NCBI GenBank assembly: GCA_020091685.1
Contig: CM034607.1
Location: 7,809,465-7,873,464, forward strand
Length of the DNA: 64,000 nt
Direction of reading: 5' to 3'
Origin: Lutjanus erythropterus
Taxonomy: Eukaryota; Chordata; Actinopteri; Lutjaniformes; Lutjanidae
Under the pieces are notes generated by a model, which did no database searches, was not told the DNA's origin, and saw only the letters and a list, made by a program, of their open reading frames with translations. This document shows positions 24,835 through 36,179 of the stretch, piece by piece (the first letter of the stretch is position 1; every line of letters starts with the position of its first letter). The position numbers and the translations under genes were made by a program.

Positions 24835-25330
24835 TGCTGAAGGAGGCAAGAGGAGGAGAGAGTGAGCTAGGTGCTTGAATAATGCCTCATGGAGTGTTGA
24901 TAACCTTTCAGCTTATTATCCCAATTAGAGTACACAGCTGGAGGAGAAAATTAATTCAACACCGAGCCATTTTGTTTGTTTATTTACCGATGTGTGCGAA
25001 GTGGAATGGGGTAAACAGAGCTCGGTGATCAAGGCTCGTGGTCGGCGTCGCAATAACGGTCATCGCTTTAAACCAGGCGCCCGATGCAACCATTTAATTT
25101 CCGCAGCAACTTTTAAAAAATGCACGAGGCCTAATAAACACCACTCATTCGTCCACTGTAAATTAAGCCAATCACGAGCACATTTGTTTAATTACACATA
25201 ACGAGGAGCTGATTTTAACGTCCGAAATATAGTGAAAGATGTGACAAGTGCGTGAGTAAATCACAACAGGCGACATTAAACCCTGCGAGGACAAATGAGC
25301 AGCGCCGCAGTCAAAAGGCCGACAGCTCTA
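24835..25330. promoter_or_regulatory. Candidate conserved non-coding block
   Basis: Repeat-free and CpG-containing (tggtcggcgtcgcaataac, then aggcgcccgatgcaacc), with several homeodomain cores (tccaattagag, aaaattaattcaac, tttaattacacataac). The contrast with the flanking AT-rich repeat DNA is strong. No splice-bounded frame is present. Enhancer function is inferred. Confidence 0.4.
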
Positions 25331-25790
25331 ACTATAAAGTAAAGAGAATAGGGAATTCATAATCAAGCAGCAGATGGAAAATTTTCTTTGGAGATCACAC
25401 AGTTGGCACATTTTAAACTGAGAGATGTGTGCGAGCCAAGAGGAAATGGTGCTTTCCTCTATTCTCCTCATGCCATAATGTGGGTTTCCTCTGAACTGGT
25501 GTAATTCCCCTCCCAAGGGGACAAGGTTGTTCCACATGAGCTGGTTCCCTAATAACCAACCCAAGCCTCCCAGTGAAAAATCCATTAAGGTCAAGTCATG
25601 CATAGTTGATTGAACATCTCGTCTGGTGGTCTGCTAAGGAGAGCCATGAGCCTAAGAATACCACATTAATCAGAGGCAAAATGTTTTTATGGTTATGGAA
25701 CCGCAGATGTTCTTTTGGGGACTTTTTGGCACATTTGTATCATTAGTGCACCAAGTCTGATTTAGCAGCATATTTTCAGCAATGAGTTGA
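25330..25790. other. Intergenic DNA, no repeat seen
   Basis: Low-repeat DNA between two enhancer-like blocks, possibly part of the same regulatory region. No gene was seen. Confidence 0.4.
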
Positions 25791-25793
25791 TGT

Positions 25794-26210
25794 ATGAGCG
25801 TGAAGTCGCATGTAAACAAAAGGAAGGGACCTTTCAATCGCGGCCCAGAAGCAGTCCAGAGGGAGCGTCTCCGGTTTTTCCAGCTCCCACGGAAGGAATC
25901 CGCCGCTAAATATTACCCCGCTCCTCCAAAAAAGCGCGATGACAGTAACCTGCTGTTGTGCAAATGCAAAGAGGTGCTTCAAGAGCACCCTGATCTCTCC
26001 TCCACCTCCTTCTATTCGCAGCCAGCCTGTGTTCTCCCTGCTCCATTAGTTCAGACACCGCATCCATCCCGCTGAGCCTCGCATGGGGGAGGCAGAACCA
26101 AGGACGTCACCGTCTGATGCCGTGTGCGTTCTTGTGTGTGTGTGTGTGTGTGTTTTGTATTGTGGTGGCGGGCGGGCGGGCGGGCGGCGGCGGTGGCGGA
26201 GTGTAGCACC
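25794..26210. promoter_or_regulatory. GC-richer block, possible CpG-island-like or enhancer DNA
   Basis: Relatively GC- and CpG-rich compared with the window (for example aatcgcggcccagaagc and aaggaatccgccgctaaat), and it ends in a GGCG-type tandem tract. A 93-codon frame runs through it, but it shows no domain and has no splice acceptor that I can defend. A distal promoter or alternative first exon is possible but unproven. Confidence 0.3.
26133..26200. repeat. (GT)n then (GGCG)n/(GGC)n low-complexity tract
   Basis: A GT run at about 26133-26153 is followed, after tttgtattgtggt, by four or more GGCG units grading into GGC (26167-26199). It accounts for the Cys/Val and Gly/Arg/Ala strings in the frame there. 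Confidence 0.9.
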
Positions 26211-26740
26211 TACGAAATGATGCAGCCAAGCATGAAATCACCTCTCTTCAGCTTTAAAGGGCTTACATGGATTTTTAATGATGAGCCCGTATCTTTTATA
26301 TGCCAAATATACTCAATGACTCCATTCTTTTTAATGCATATTTAACAGTAAGAAAGAGGATGGGACTATAACAAGATTAATGGGATATGCAGAGACGCAG
26401 GTGTCTCTCTCCCTCCAGGTTAACATTGAAGGTGTCATGTTACACGAGGCAGCCCCTCTGCATTTTTAATTTAGTGATTTTCATGGGTTAAGCAAACTGG
26501 CCACCAGGCTGACAAGAGGACAAATGAAATAGGGAACAAATCTTCAATCCTCAAGACACACTTCAAACCCCTAATTATATTTATATTCACTCTTTACGCA
26601 ATTAATTAATGGCTTATAACACATTAAAGCGTTCTTGCAGGCAGATATAAGGGAATTTTTAAGTGTTTATTAATGTGTTTGTTGATATATTGTCCTTTAA
26701 ATGTGATTAAACTATTTTAAATGTGCATGTGCACAATCAC
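26210..26740. promoter_or_regulatory. Candidate conserved non-coding block
   Basis: Repeat-free and rich in AT-hook/homeodomain-like cores: ggatttttaatgatgag, caagattaatgggat, tttttaatttagtg and gcaattaattaatggc. The composition and site density resemble deeply conserved vertebrate enhancers. Nothing here codes for protein. The claim rests on texture, not on alignment. Confidence 0.4.
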
Positions 26741-27780
26741 TGCTGGTCAAATGCTACAAAATCATAGTAAGATATAAGATATAGATGTCTATCTCTCCTT
26801 CTGTTTTCAGAGGAGTGTGCTGTTGGACATTGATTATTTATGCGCCAAAGTCAGTGTGTATTTTCTGCTGAGCACATCCCTGTACTGTATATTTAGAACT
26901 GGGGCTGGTTCCAAAAATCGGGTTTACTGAGTTATCTGAAAAACTTGGAACCTCGCCAACACTGATGTTTTTATTAATAAGGTTAATAATGCTGACAGAA
27001 TTTCAATAACCAACCCAATATATTACAGTGGTAACTCCTCCCTTTGCCACAAACGGGGATTGTTAATTTAATGAAGGTGACAAAACACACAGTAAATCAT
27101 TGTTATACCTTTATTATATGGGCTGTGGCTCTTTGTTTTTTACCAAATCTAACCCCCCCCATTTGACTTCTCACGAACAGTTCTTATGAACAGAAATCTC
27201 AACAGGCTTATTTGAGATTTGGAATTGCTGCATAAAATGTTATATCACACTAATCACAGTTATTCAGCACATGAAAATCCACTTTATTTAACTTTAAGTT
27301 TTACAGCTGGTTAGTGATAAAATAATGCGTCATTTTTCACAGTGAACTAATGAAACACTATGGCTGAGTTGCACCAACAGGGATTTCTTTTTAAATTCAA
27401 TTAAATCATGGTTTAACATTAAATTATGTTGCACAATACTTTAAAATTAGCATGAAATGAATAAAAAATCATTTTAAACTTCTCATTAAACCTCAGTTCA
27501 ATTTTTAGTCTAAACCTAGATAGATTTCTGTTGCACCAAAACTTTAAACTCCAATTTTAATGTCACTTTAAACTCGCACTTGAGGAGGTTTAACTTTTGA
27601 AATGGCTGCTTTTTATAGATGGATTAAGCAAAATAATCAAGTTCCTCAGTGAAAACAGATTTAAACAAATTGAATTTCATGATATGCCTCTTCTTTCTTT
27701 GATCCCGTAACAGTCGGCCAGTTTGCTGCCAGACAGTCTCTTTTTTTCTAATTGTGCTGTTGTCTGATTTTTAAAAAGCA
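26740..27780. other. AT-rich intergenic DNA, nothing identified
   Basis: Many short TTTAAA-type words at 27280-27600 make it low in complexity, but no element ends or gene are visible. Confidence 0.5.
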
Positions 27781-27781
27781 A

Positions 27782-28252
27782 ACTGACAAACAATGTAATA
27801 TATTAACTTTTAGCTAGCTAGCAAACAATACCACATTTTATTAACTTCATAGCTAGCAAACAAACAATGTAGCATTTTGTTAATTTTTTTAGCTGGCTAG
27901 TGAACACTGTAAAATTTTGTTAAATTTCCAGCAAGCTAGAAAACGATGTGGCATTTTGTTGACCTCTGGCTAACTTACAAACAATGTAGTATTTGGTTAA
28001 CTTTTTTTTTTTTTATCAAGCTAGCAAACAGTGTAACATTTTGTTAACCTTTTAGCTAACTCACAAACTATGTAGCATTTTGTTTCCTTTTTAGCTAGGA
28101 AACAATGTAACATTTGGTTAACTTTTTATCAAGCTAGCAAACAGTGTAACATTTTGTTAGCATTTTAGCTAACTCACAAACAATGTAGCATTTTGTTTCC
28201 TTTTTATCTAGTAAGCAATGTAACATTTTATTAACTTTTTAGCTATCTGTCT
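27782..28252. repeat. AT-rich minisatellite, about 12 units of 38-40 bp
   Basis: Diverged tandem units have the pattern aacaatgtaacattttgtta then acttttagctagctagc. Near the right end a block starting atcaagctagcaaacagtg recurs after 113 bp (28015 and 28128), so three consecutive units have been copied together as a higher-order repeat. Units differ by point changes and small indels. The array is not transcribed in any evident frame. Confidence 0.85.
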
Positions 28253-28259
28253 TGTCTTT

Positions 28260-28640
28260 TATACTTATTAGGCCCCAAAGAAACACATGAATTTATTAAT
28301 GAATTTAATTGTAATTTGGGTAAGCAAGCATCTCCATATTAACTGAACTATTTAATATTGGTTTAGATCAATAAACGTTGATATACCTAACAGACATTAG
28401 TATTATTATAGTTGAGCAACAGAGTCCTGCTTAATTTTACTGATTTTAAACCAGTAACTAATTTTCTATTAAATTATTCTTTGTTGGTGCAAACCAGTCT
28501 ATTCTCATGTTGCTTTCATCATGTGTGCTGAATACATAATTTACACGTGCTTCACATTAATGCAATGTTAACCTTATACAAAGTAATCATTTTAATTATT
28601 AGTGTTTGTTTCATCACTAGGAAAAAAAAACATGTTAGAC
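28260..28640. other. AT-rich intergenic DNA
   Basis: Nothing specific was recognised. Confidence 0.5.
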
Positions 28641-29060
28641 AGGGTGTTTGTCAAAGTGCTGCACAGAGGTGAGATTGTACTCGCATAAAATTTCATCAGG
28701 AGCTCGGTAGCAGCTCCCATCTGCTCAGCACAATGAAAGAACTCGCGCCAAGGCTGCGGCTGTACTGCCGGAGGGGGAAGCCAATCAAATTAATCACTTA
28801 CTCTTCAACCCTACTGGGAATCACTGTGTGCATGAATAGAGAAAACTGTATTTATAATGGGGCATGACCCACTGATAAGTACCATGGGTGAAGTGTATGA
28901 TTAAATTAATGGGAGCCGGTCACATGTTGCTCGTGGGGGGCAAGAAACCCAAAATGTTCTCAATGTGAAGGAAAAAACATTCAGCAGCCGGGCCATTATA
29001 GAAAACTTTAGAAAATTAAAATCATCATGTGCTGCTATCGAACAGTTTTGAGGAGTTTCG
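28640..29060. promoter_or_regulatory. Candidate conserved non-coding block
   Basis: Repeat-free, CpG-containing sequence (actcgcgccaaggctgcgg) with homeodomain-type cores close together (ccaatcaaattaatcac and gattaaattaatggga). It looks like the other enhancer-like blocks at 24.8-26.7 kb. Conservation is not tested. Confidence 0.4.
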
Positions 29061-30660
29061 CTTCAGGTTGTAACTGTGTCAAGAAGAGATGGAGGGCAGT
29101 GGCCATCAATGCCCCATTTTTCATCAGCAGAGACGTGCTGGAAACACGTTTGCCTTTCTGCTCCTTTTAAAACTCCACCTGAGCGACTGTGGCTGCATAT
29201 TCCACATTCAGGAAGGAGTCGATTTGCATGACATTTCTGCACCAAAGGCGCTTTCTGTGATTGTTGGTGTGCGTGCCTGTGGCGCCGCGACAAAGAGGAA
29301 AAGCGTGTTGTCTGGGAAAAATGAGCTTCAGCATGTGTGACAAACACTTTACTGGGAGTCTTTTACACGGCCGAGGGCTTCCTCGCCGGCACTCAAGCAT
29401 GTTGCTGCTGTCACTGAAAATACTCACCTCTCCGAGCCACCGTTGTTCAGGTTACAAGTCAATAGAGGGAAATTGTATGCAAATGTGACCTTCAGTTAAG
29501 TTGCCCATCTCGCTGCAATTTAGGACAGTTTGTTCAATTTTTATTTAAGTAACTCAATAATTGCTCCACTTCCTGGACTCAAGGGAGCAACACAAGCTCG
29601 CATGTCCCTAGACCAGAGAATCTTTAAAAGAAAGAATTGAGGAAATGCAACGAAAATAAGACGACTTCCCCTCCCGGGTATTGCTTCAAGAGAACACTAT
29701 GCTGCTTCCCCGTCTCTCACATTATAGGCAAATATAACTCATGTAAGCTCCTCTAAATGTCAGATAGTGTGCAGTGCTCATTCTGGAGAATAATGTATTT
29801 CGAGGGCATTTTGATTTTAACTCTTCATTTATGAAAATATGTTTGAAACGATCAAACTCTTGGGTAGTAAACTGTGTAACAGGCCATGCTCATGGTGATT
29901 AAACTTTTTAAATTAGATGTTTTCGTCAATTCTGGCAGATGAAAAATCTGAATTTATTAGAATCTATACCAACATCAGACTGTAACTGTTTGACTGTAAC
30001 AATTTGTTATTAATGTTGAAGATGGAAATGAGTTACGGATTCGGAGGATGATATGAAGCTGCAGCTGGCTGTGTTTACAACATTATGCACAGATGACAGG
30101 TATGTTACTGTCATTTTAAACGTCTTTTCAGCAGCTGAGGTTGTCATCAAGCTGTAGGAGCCTACAAACATGTTTTTTAGATATTTTTCCTCGTGTGGTG
30201 GAACCTGCACTCTCTCTTTTCTGGTTTAATCATATCAAATGACTTTTACAATTCACTGTAGACAAGTAAAAACGCATATCATATTTTACAAAAACAAACA
30301 AAATAGCTTTAATAACTGAAAGCAGGAATTATAGCCTACATAATTACTATTTTATCATAATATTTTATTTTATTATAAAATTTACATGAATTCATTTGTT
30401 GGTCATGCTATAACTACTAACAGTTAATTTCTCATTTCATTTCATTTTTATTTTTTCCACCATGTTAAGAACAAGATTTTCTTTTTTTCAGTTATTTTCC
30501 CCTTTTGGTATCTCCTTCTTTAAAACTAACAATTATTAAAATTTAACATTAGTTGTATCAGCTTGGATTGTTTGGTTTTGTCGACACAATATTTGATCAA
30601 GAGTCTTAGTTTGTTAGCTAATGTTAGCTAACGTTAACTAGTTAAACCTTAGCTGATCTT
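29060..30660. other. Intergenic DNA, partly GC-balanced
   Basis: 29060-29490 has overlapping frames of 75-94 codons on both strands, none with a recognised domain or defensible splice sites. The remainder is AT-rich. A degenerate regulatory block is possible at the low-coordinate end. Confidence 0.45.
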
Positions 30661-30663
30661 ACT

Positions 30664-31203
30664 TTAAAGAATATTGTCTTTTGTATCAATGGCGCAACAA
30701 TTTCAATTTCAGTTTTCTCTGCTCTGAAACACTGGGGTGTGTCCGCTCCACTGTCTCAGTGTCAAACACCACTACGACCTGAAAAGGACCTGAAACATGG
30801 ACACTCCGTCTAGCAGCTTTATTGGACATGTCCAGACATGTTTGAGCCACCAGAGCCAGAGGACGGTGACAGGATGTTTTTTTTTTCTTCTTCTGTGTCG
30901 GGTTGTTGGAACTGAAGCGAGCTGACTTGAACTGCTGGGCTGATTTGGACTGAGAGAGTCACTCAGTCAGTTTGTGACTTACCAGAAGGGTTCATGGGGC
31001 TTATATAGTATTGGAGGGCCCTTGGCTCCAGCACGACACCGAGCCGTGTTTTAGGTTCACCCAAAACCTCCTGAACAGTTTAAGTCTCACTCCACAATTC
31101 AGTACTACATAATTCTCAGTGCTCTCACATGTTTTCAGCAACTATTTCCTAACATGTGTGATGTGTTTAGAGGAAAAACTCTCTTTCCTTTACACAGACT
31201 TAA
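30664..31203 (-). mobile_element. TTAA-flanked repeat family, copy D
   Basis: The most regular copy: TTAA at both borders (30664-30667 and 31200-31203) and 540 bp in all. On the minus strand it reads in order cacggctcggtgtcgtgctg, TATA (tactatataagcccc, about 31000), the conserved core, AATAAAGCTG (about 30817), then gtccgctccac-type distal sequence. TATA to polyadenylation signal is about 190 bp. No coding frame. Confidence 0.65.
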
Positions 31204-31205
31204 AA

Positions 31206-32090
31206 TTACACAAGCTTTGTGCTGTCACTTCTGTTTGTTTGTTTGCAGTGGTTTGCTATTGATTTTTTTTTCCCCAGGTTTGGACTTGTAACTCACTACA
31301 GCATGATTCATTTTCACGGGGTGTTTTATGCGAACAAATGTATTTATCAGTTTTGAAGATTTGTTTATATGATTGAATTGAACAGAACACAAAATGTGTC
31401 ATTTCCAGCACAGCCCATATTCTCGCAAGGTCAGGGTCCTTGATTATATATTGGCCTCCCTTTTCTATCTGTAAGACGCTGTACTGTCAAAAGAGATGGA
31501 GAAACAAAATATATTTCAAAAAGATGTGAAGCATTTTCTCCCATTAAATACTCATAGTTTTACTTTGACCTGACTTACACAGTAGCAGGTTAGCATCTGT
31601 TTTGTTACGTAAATGAGATAATTCTCCGACGATTGCACTTGTGGGGATAACACAGCAGATCATTTTTCAAAAGTGAGACTTGATTTAACTTTTGTGCATC
31701 ACACATGACTTGAATGCTTGAACTTGGCCTTAGTATCCCACAGAAAAAAAACACCATTTGATAAATTGTGCGTATTCACGACCTTACCATGACCTCTGCA
31801 GATCCTGAGAGCAGGAAGGCGGTGATTTGGTAGGCATAAACAAATATCTGGTGAAAGGAGAGTCACAGTGTGAATAAAGCCTTTAAACCTGAGATGTCAG
31901 GAACATTATGTCTGTTTATTGTGAGTTGTTCTGTCTTAGCTCTCAATATTGGCTGTTATACTTAATGCGTATTTGCAACTTGTCAGGGCCGCTGGATTTT
32001 CTGTTTCTTCTTTTTTTTTTTTGTCATAATGTAACCTACCAAGTTATTGTACGTACATGCACCCTCCTAAATGAATGCATGTTCCTGCTG
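31206..32090. other. Intergenic DNA, nothing identified
   Basis: No supported gene or element in this AT-rich stretch. A T-run lies at about 32009-32020. Confidence 0.5.
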
Positions 32091-32098
32091 CGCTGTAG

Positions 32099-32264
32099 GG
32101 GGAGTTGTATTCAAAGCTCCAGGACAAACTTAGCTTGGGGGTGTGCAACAAGGATCGAGCTTGTGATGTCTTGAAGGAGTGCCGCGACAACCTTGGCACT
32201 AATCCAGGGAGACGCCGGACACTGGAGAGGGAATTGGCATCCTACCACCAGCCAACTGTGTGGG
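32099..32264 (+). CDS. Possible orphan exon, hypothetical protein fragment
   Basis: A 166-nt segment sits between a splice-acceptor-like gcgctgtag and a donor ggggtaagag. It is fully open in one frame and starts GELYSKLQDKLSLG, followed by VCNKDRACDVLKECRDNLG and a basic GRRRTLERE segment, ending SYHQPTVW. The composition (charged, helical, few low-complexity stretches) is more protein-like than other frames in the window. I do not recognise the family. It lies 1.3 kb upstream of an integrase fragment and could belong to the same element or gene. It may equally be a chance open stretch. Confidence 0.28.
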
Positions 32265-32820
32265 GTAAGAGTTTTTTGACTGAGTTATCACAGAATCTGA
32301 AGTAGAGTTTGGCCAGTGGACAATTCCATCATCCAGTCATCGACCGCTGAGCCATCGTGATTTAAAAGCCTTCTGTAATTTAGGTAGTGCGTCCCCTCTG
32401 AGTGCCAAAGACTTGTTGCTTAAGTTTCGTTTTTTGACACACAGGAGAGAAAATAAAAAGAAGCTGTTGCTGTTGTTCACTGTACTGTGTTTGTCTTTTT
32501 TTTTTTTTTAACACCAGACAAAGCGTGGTGCCAAGATGAAGACCCTTTTAGATCCAGCGACAATATCAGTGTCCACTGCAGTGTTTCACTGTGGACATTG
32601 TCATATGTCAGTGTGGTAGACATTGTCCAACCCTAATCAGAAGTGGGTGTGTACAATGCAATTTATATACAGCCCATTAGATCTGATACCTTTTAAGATC
32701 TGCATAAACTGTAATGCATTTCATTTAAGTTTTTAAAATGCAATTATTCTGTAGAAGAATTTTGGTATGCAAAACTAAAGTTTAACCTGTCCCTACACTG
32801 CAGATATACTCATGATATAT
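32265..32820. other. Intergenic DNA, nothing identified
   Basis: A T-run lies at about 32497-32510. A short inverted echo, gacaatatcagtgtccac against gtggacattgtc, occurs near 32570-32605. No gene was seen. Confidence 0.5.
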
Positions 32821-33490
32821 ACTCATAATACTGTAATTAAGTCGTTTTTTTGGGTACTTGGTAGATTTTCAAGTCTGTACTTTTGCTTGTATTTAAGTGT
32901 GCAATGCAAAGGTGTAATCTACTCAGTTACTTTTAAAATCATAGTTGAGTAATGAGTACAATTTTAATTAGTATCCAAACCTTTCATCTGCATTTTAGTA
33001 GCTAATCAGCTGATCTGATCACAAATTGGCCAGTGAAAAAAAAAGACATACAAACAAAAAACAAAACAAAATGCTGCAGCAGCACAGGTTTGTAGTAAGG
33101 ACGTTAATGATTGATCATTAAGCAACTAATTGCTGTTAAGAATTTAACCAATAAAAAATGTATTCATGGATATTTAATTAATAGACACAGCAGTAATTGC
33201 AACTCACGTTTGCAGCCATTCTTAGACTTAAAATGAGAAAAAATGACCAAAAAATGTAAAAAAAATATATAAAAAATTATGAATTGATTATTATTTTCAA
33301 CTACTGGTTCAAGAAAACGTACAAAATTTTCTACCCTAGTTTGGAGAGGTGACTGTGATATCAGCAGTTAAAAGTAACTAATACTCTGAGTAGTTTTTGC
33401 ACTGAATACTATGTACTTTTACTTAAATATATTTCTAATATCAGTACTTTTACTTGTAATTGAGCAATATTTTAGCAGTGTAACAACATT
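32820..33490. mobile_element. hAT-like element remnant with gtacttttactt ends
   Basis: Both ends are built from repeated tacttt/agtaa words. On the left these are gtctgtacttttgcttgta and taatctactcagttac; on the right gtacttttacttaaata and cagtacttttacttgtaat. Such subterminal repeats are typical of a common vertebrate hAT group. Terminal bases and the target duplication are lost. No transposase frame remains. Confidence 0.5.
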
Positions 33491-33589
33491 GAGTATACTC
33501 CCCTTAAAAGGTAATAAATGCTAAGGTTTTGGTTGAAAGGAAAATTAGTAAAAGGGATGCTACAAAGATTTACAACAGTCTGTATTTCA

Positions 33590-34225
33590 TGTGACAGATT
33601 TATTCAGCCATAGATATTTTCATTGAGTGGGTTGTTGCAAAATCCATCCACACTAAAGCAGCCACTCAGGTGTCCACACAAATAGTCAACACTCTACTTG
33701 ACTTTGGATGAGTAGAGAGTATTATTATTGACCAAGGGCGTGAATTTGTAAAGGTACATTTCTGAAAACACAGTGTATATGTGACCTAGAACATCTGAAG
33801 TCGAATCACCTCTTTCAAGCGAAGTACCATACTCTAATATATCTGCAAATCAGCAGTGGTGTTTTTGAGGCTCTGGGTGCCAAATGCTGCATTGCATTAG
33901 CTTGCCATCTCCAAGCAAACGGACAGAATGATCGCAACAAAAGAACAATAAAAAACACGCTTGGTAAGTACTGTGGGGAACAACAAAATGATTGGGATGT
34001 CCATCTAAGGAGCAATGTGTCGAGCGTCAACACCTCTAAACAGGTAATGTTGTGTAATGACTGCAGACAGTATTCAATCGAGATAGAAACTGTAAAACAC
34101 TATTGGTTGTTCTCTTTTTATACATAGTTAAACCAAGTACACACCATGTGGTGCATTATTTGGAAGACACCCTCGCACCCCTGGTTTCATCAACATGAGG
34201 GGGATGACAACAATGTTACCGTGAC
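33590..34225 (+). pseudogene. Retroelement-type (gypsy/GIN-like) integrase fragment, broken
   Basis: Pieces of an integrase catalytic core appear in order. VTDLFS carries the first Asp (33597-33599). A frameshift leads to IEWVVAKSIHTKAAT. DQGREFVK with the second Asp lies at 33730-33753. YHLQ/QANGQNDRNKRTIKN (about 33905-33955) follows, then DWDVHLR, and in another frame TKYTPCGALFGRHPR (from 34132). The residue at the expected catalytic Glu is Asp (33930-33932). Stops and frame changes show it cannot encode an active enzyme. An 84-bp gt...ag interval (34044-34127) interrupts it. It could come from an LTR retroelement, a Ginger-type DNA element or a domesticated integrase gene. Confidence 0.6.
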
Positions 34226-34229
34226 TACT

Positions 34230-34640
34230 GATGAAGCAGAAGAAACACAAAGAGGCCAAGACTGCAGAAGTCACACATCTATGTGCAAAGATGATGGTAA
34301 TCTGGAAAGAAATAAATCTATTTCTTTTCGTATTTTTCTCAGATTTACCAGAACAAAAAGATTTCACAGGGTAAACAAAAGAAGACATATAAAACATGAA
34401 AACAAGGAATGTGAAATCATTCCACCTTAAATTTGGTAATGAGGTTTTGAAAGCAAACAGAAGAACAAAAAGGGTGAAAAAGAAGTCGACCGGAAACCAA
34501 TTGGTCTGGGCTTTATGACGTAGCCTCCATTTCAGACAGGGGTGTGGCGATGCTGTCCAACATGACAGGGTCTCAGCTGAGAACATAAATATCTCACAGC
34601 TGAAGCCTTTCATCCAACCTAAGTTGAGAGGTATTATAAT
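34230..34640. other. Region downstream of the integrase fragment
   Basis: Overlapping frames of 94 codons (plus) and 161 codons (minus, the longest in the window, 34128-34613) cross this region. Neither shows a recognisable domain beyond the integrase tail on the plus strand. The minus frame lies largely opposite that tail and is best explained as a chance open frame. Confidence 0.5.
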
Positions 34641-35220
34641 TGTTAATATAAGGACACACTCTAAGTGGACTGTGTATGTGGTACTTCCATGATACTGTAT
34701 TCTTCCCGATATCTCGACTGAGAGGAACTGTTTCAGTGATCCCTACAAGAGACAGCTTCTAAAGTACATATTTAATGCAGTTTAATCTGGTGTATCTGTG
34801 GCAGTAAGGAATAGACTTTAACTCTTGATTGTTCATTTGATAAAGACAATAGTGTAATGTGTTTTGCAATACATCACTGTGAAATTCCACAAGAAGGTTT
34901 CTGGCTGAAGGTTTGACATTTGTAGACAGTAAAATTGGTCTTGACTTAAATTGCCTTATTCACAGATGTTTCATGGAAAATAAATTTGCATGTCATCTAT
35001 GTAACAACGGTACTAAATTTTGGGTTTATATATGATATGTCCAAGTGATGGCATACACGCAGAACAGCAGGTCGAGGGTGGAGCCTTGAGGAACACGACA
35101 GGTCAAACAGGCCACAAAAGAGGGGGCATCACAACCCGCTGAACCTGTCTGGATCAGTATCCCTGATGCCAACACACTTTTCAAGGCAAGGCCAACAGAA
35201 ATGGGCATAAGACTATGACT
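34640..35220 (-). pseudogene. L2-like LINE reverse transcriptase fragment
   Basis: The minus strand reads RVPQGSTLDLLFCVYAI (35048-35098), which is the GxPQG-containing motif of LINE reverse transcriptases. After in-frame stops it reads CYIDDMQIYFP (34980-35010), matching the catalytic YxDD motif with its Asp pair intact. Order and spacing suit the L2/CR1 group. The remainder toward 34640 is decayed. It is a 5'-truncated dead copy. Confidence 0.65.
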
Positions 35221-36130
35221 GTATTGTTGGTTGCATGTATTGACTCTGCAGCAAATTTCTTTTATTTTGAAACTTCAGTGTTAGAGGTGTAGTATCCTCG
35301 CGGATGGCTGTCAAGTCATTGTATAATGGTCAAGGAGTCAGTCATGTCGGGGTGTAAACATAGACTGATGTCTTGAAACATCTTGGTTAACTAAAGTCCA
35401 AACCCCGTCTGTGAAGGACCTCTTCGGAAAGGGCCCTATGCCTTGCCTTGTATTGAGCGCCGTTAGGACAGTGTAACTTTTGAGGAATCCTTTGGACTGG
35501 AAAGTATGAAGTAGCACAGGATAGTGCAGGTGGTTAAACTTTCAGCGGTTGCTTTGGTTGATGGAGCTGCTGGCTATTCCAAACCCTCGCTGCCCGCACA
35601 GTGTCATCACTTATTGATAGCAAAAAGACATTCTCCTGCCCTTTCCTTTTGTTGCTTCCACTCCTCTGCGCCCTTTGTGTAACACTGCCAAGTACGCTGA
35701 GTGCAGTGTTTTAGATATACCTGTTTCTTTGCAGCATATTGTTGTTCTCAACAGTCAGCTCATCGGGGAAACCAAAGAATGGTCTCACTTCATCTGGAAC
35801 GCTGCATGCCCATGTTTGTCATCCTTTTTGAATGGTGCACTAAGTGTTCTTGAGTGCTGCCCACAACTGTGTATTTGGAGACTTCCTCCAGGCAAAGTGG
35901 AAAAATCAGCTGGACAACCATCACCGCAAACTCCTCTTGTTCCTCCTTGTGGGGACTGAAGTTCTGTCTTGTAGTGAAGGGAAGCGTCGGTGGATTTAAC
36001 TTTTCTTGTTAACTAGAGTCTGGATTTCTGTAGCCCCAAAATTGCTCCAAGCATGTGAGGGACATGTGAACATCTACACATTGAACCATGATATTCTAAT
36101 TTATGAACTTTCCAAATGTAACTTCTTGAT
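35220..36130. other. Intergenic DNA, nothing identified
   Basis: A 94-codon frame at 35675-35959 has no recognised domain. The sequence may include further LINE-derived DNA, but I cannot show it. Confidence 0.45.
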
Positions 36131-36179
36131 AAAACTCTTCAATAGTTCCAATTCTGTTTGATCAGTAACAACGAGAAGT

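Noticed and set aside
25794..26075. 93-codon frame in the GC-richer block as a coding exon
   Set aside because: No splice borders, no domain, and the opposite strand is open for a similar length.
27782..28252. Tandem array considered as CRISPR
   Set aside because: Units are contiguous and diverged, without spacers, and the organism is a vertebrate.
29089..29488. Overlapping frames of 75-94 codons on both strands
   Set aside because: Openness on several frames reflects base composition; no peptide resembles a known family.
34128..34613. Longest open frame in the window, 161 codons on the minus strand
   Set aside because: It lies largely opposite the integrase remnant and its flank, has no domain, and is rich in Phe/Cys as expected for the complement of A-rich DNA.
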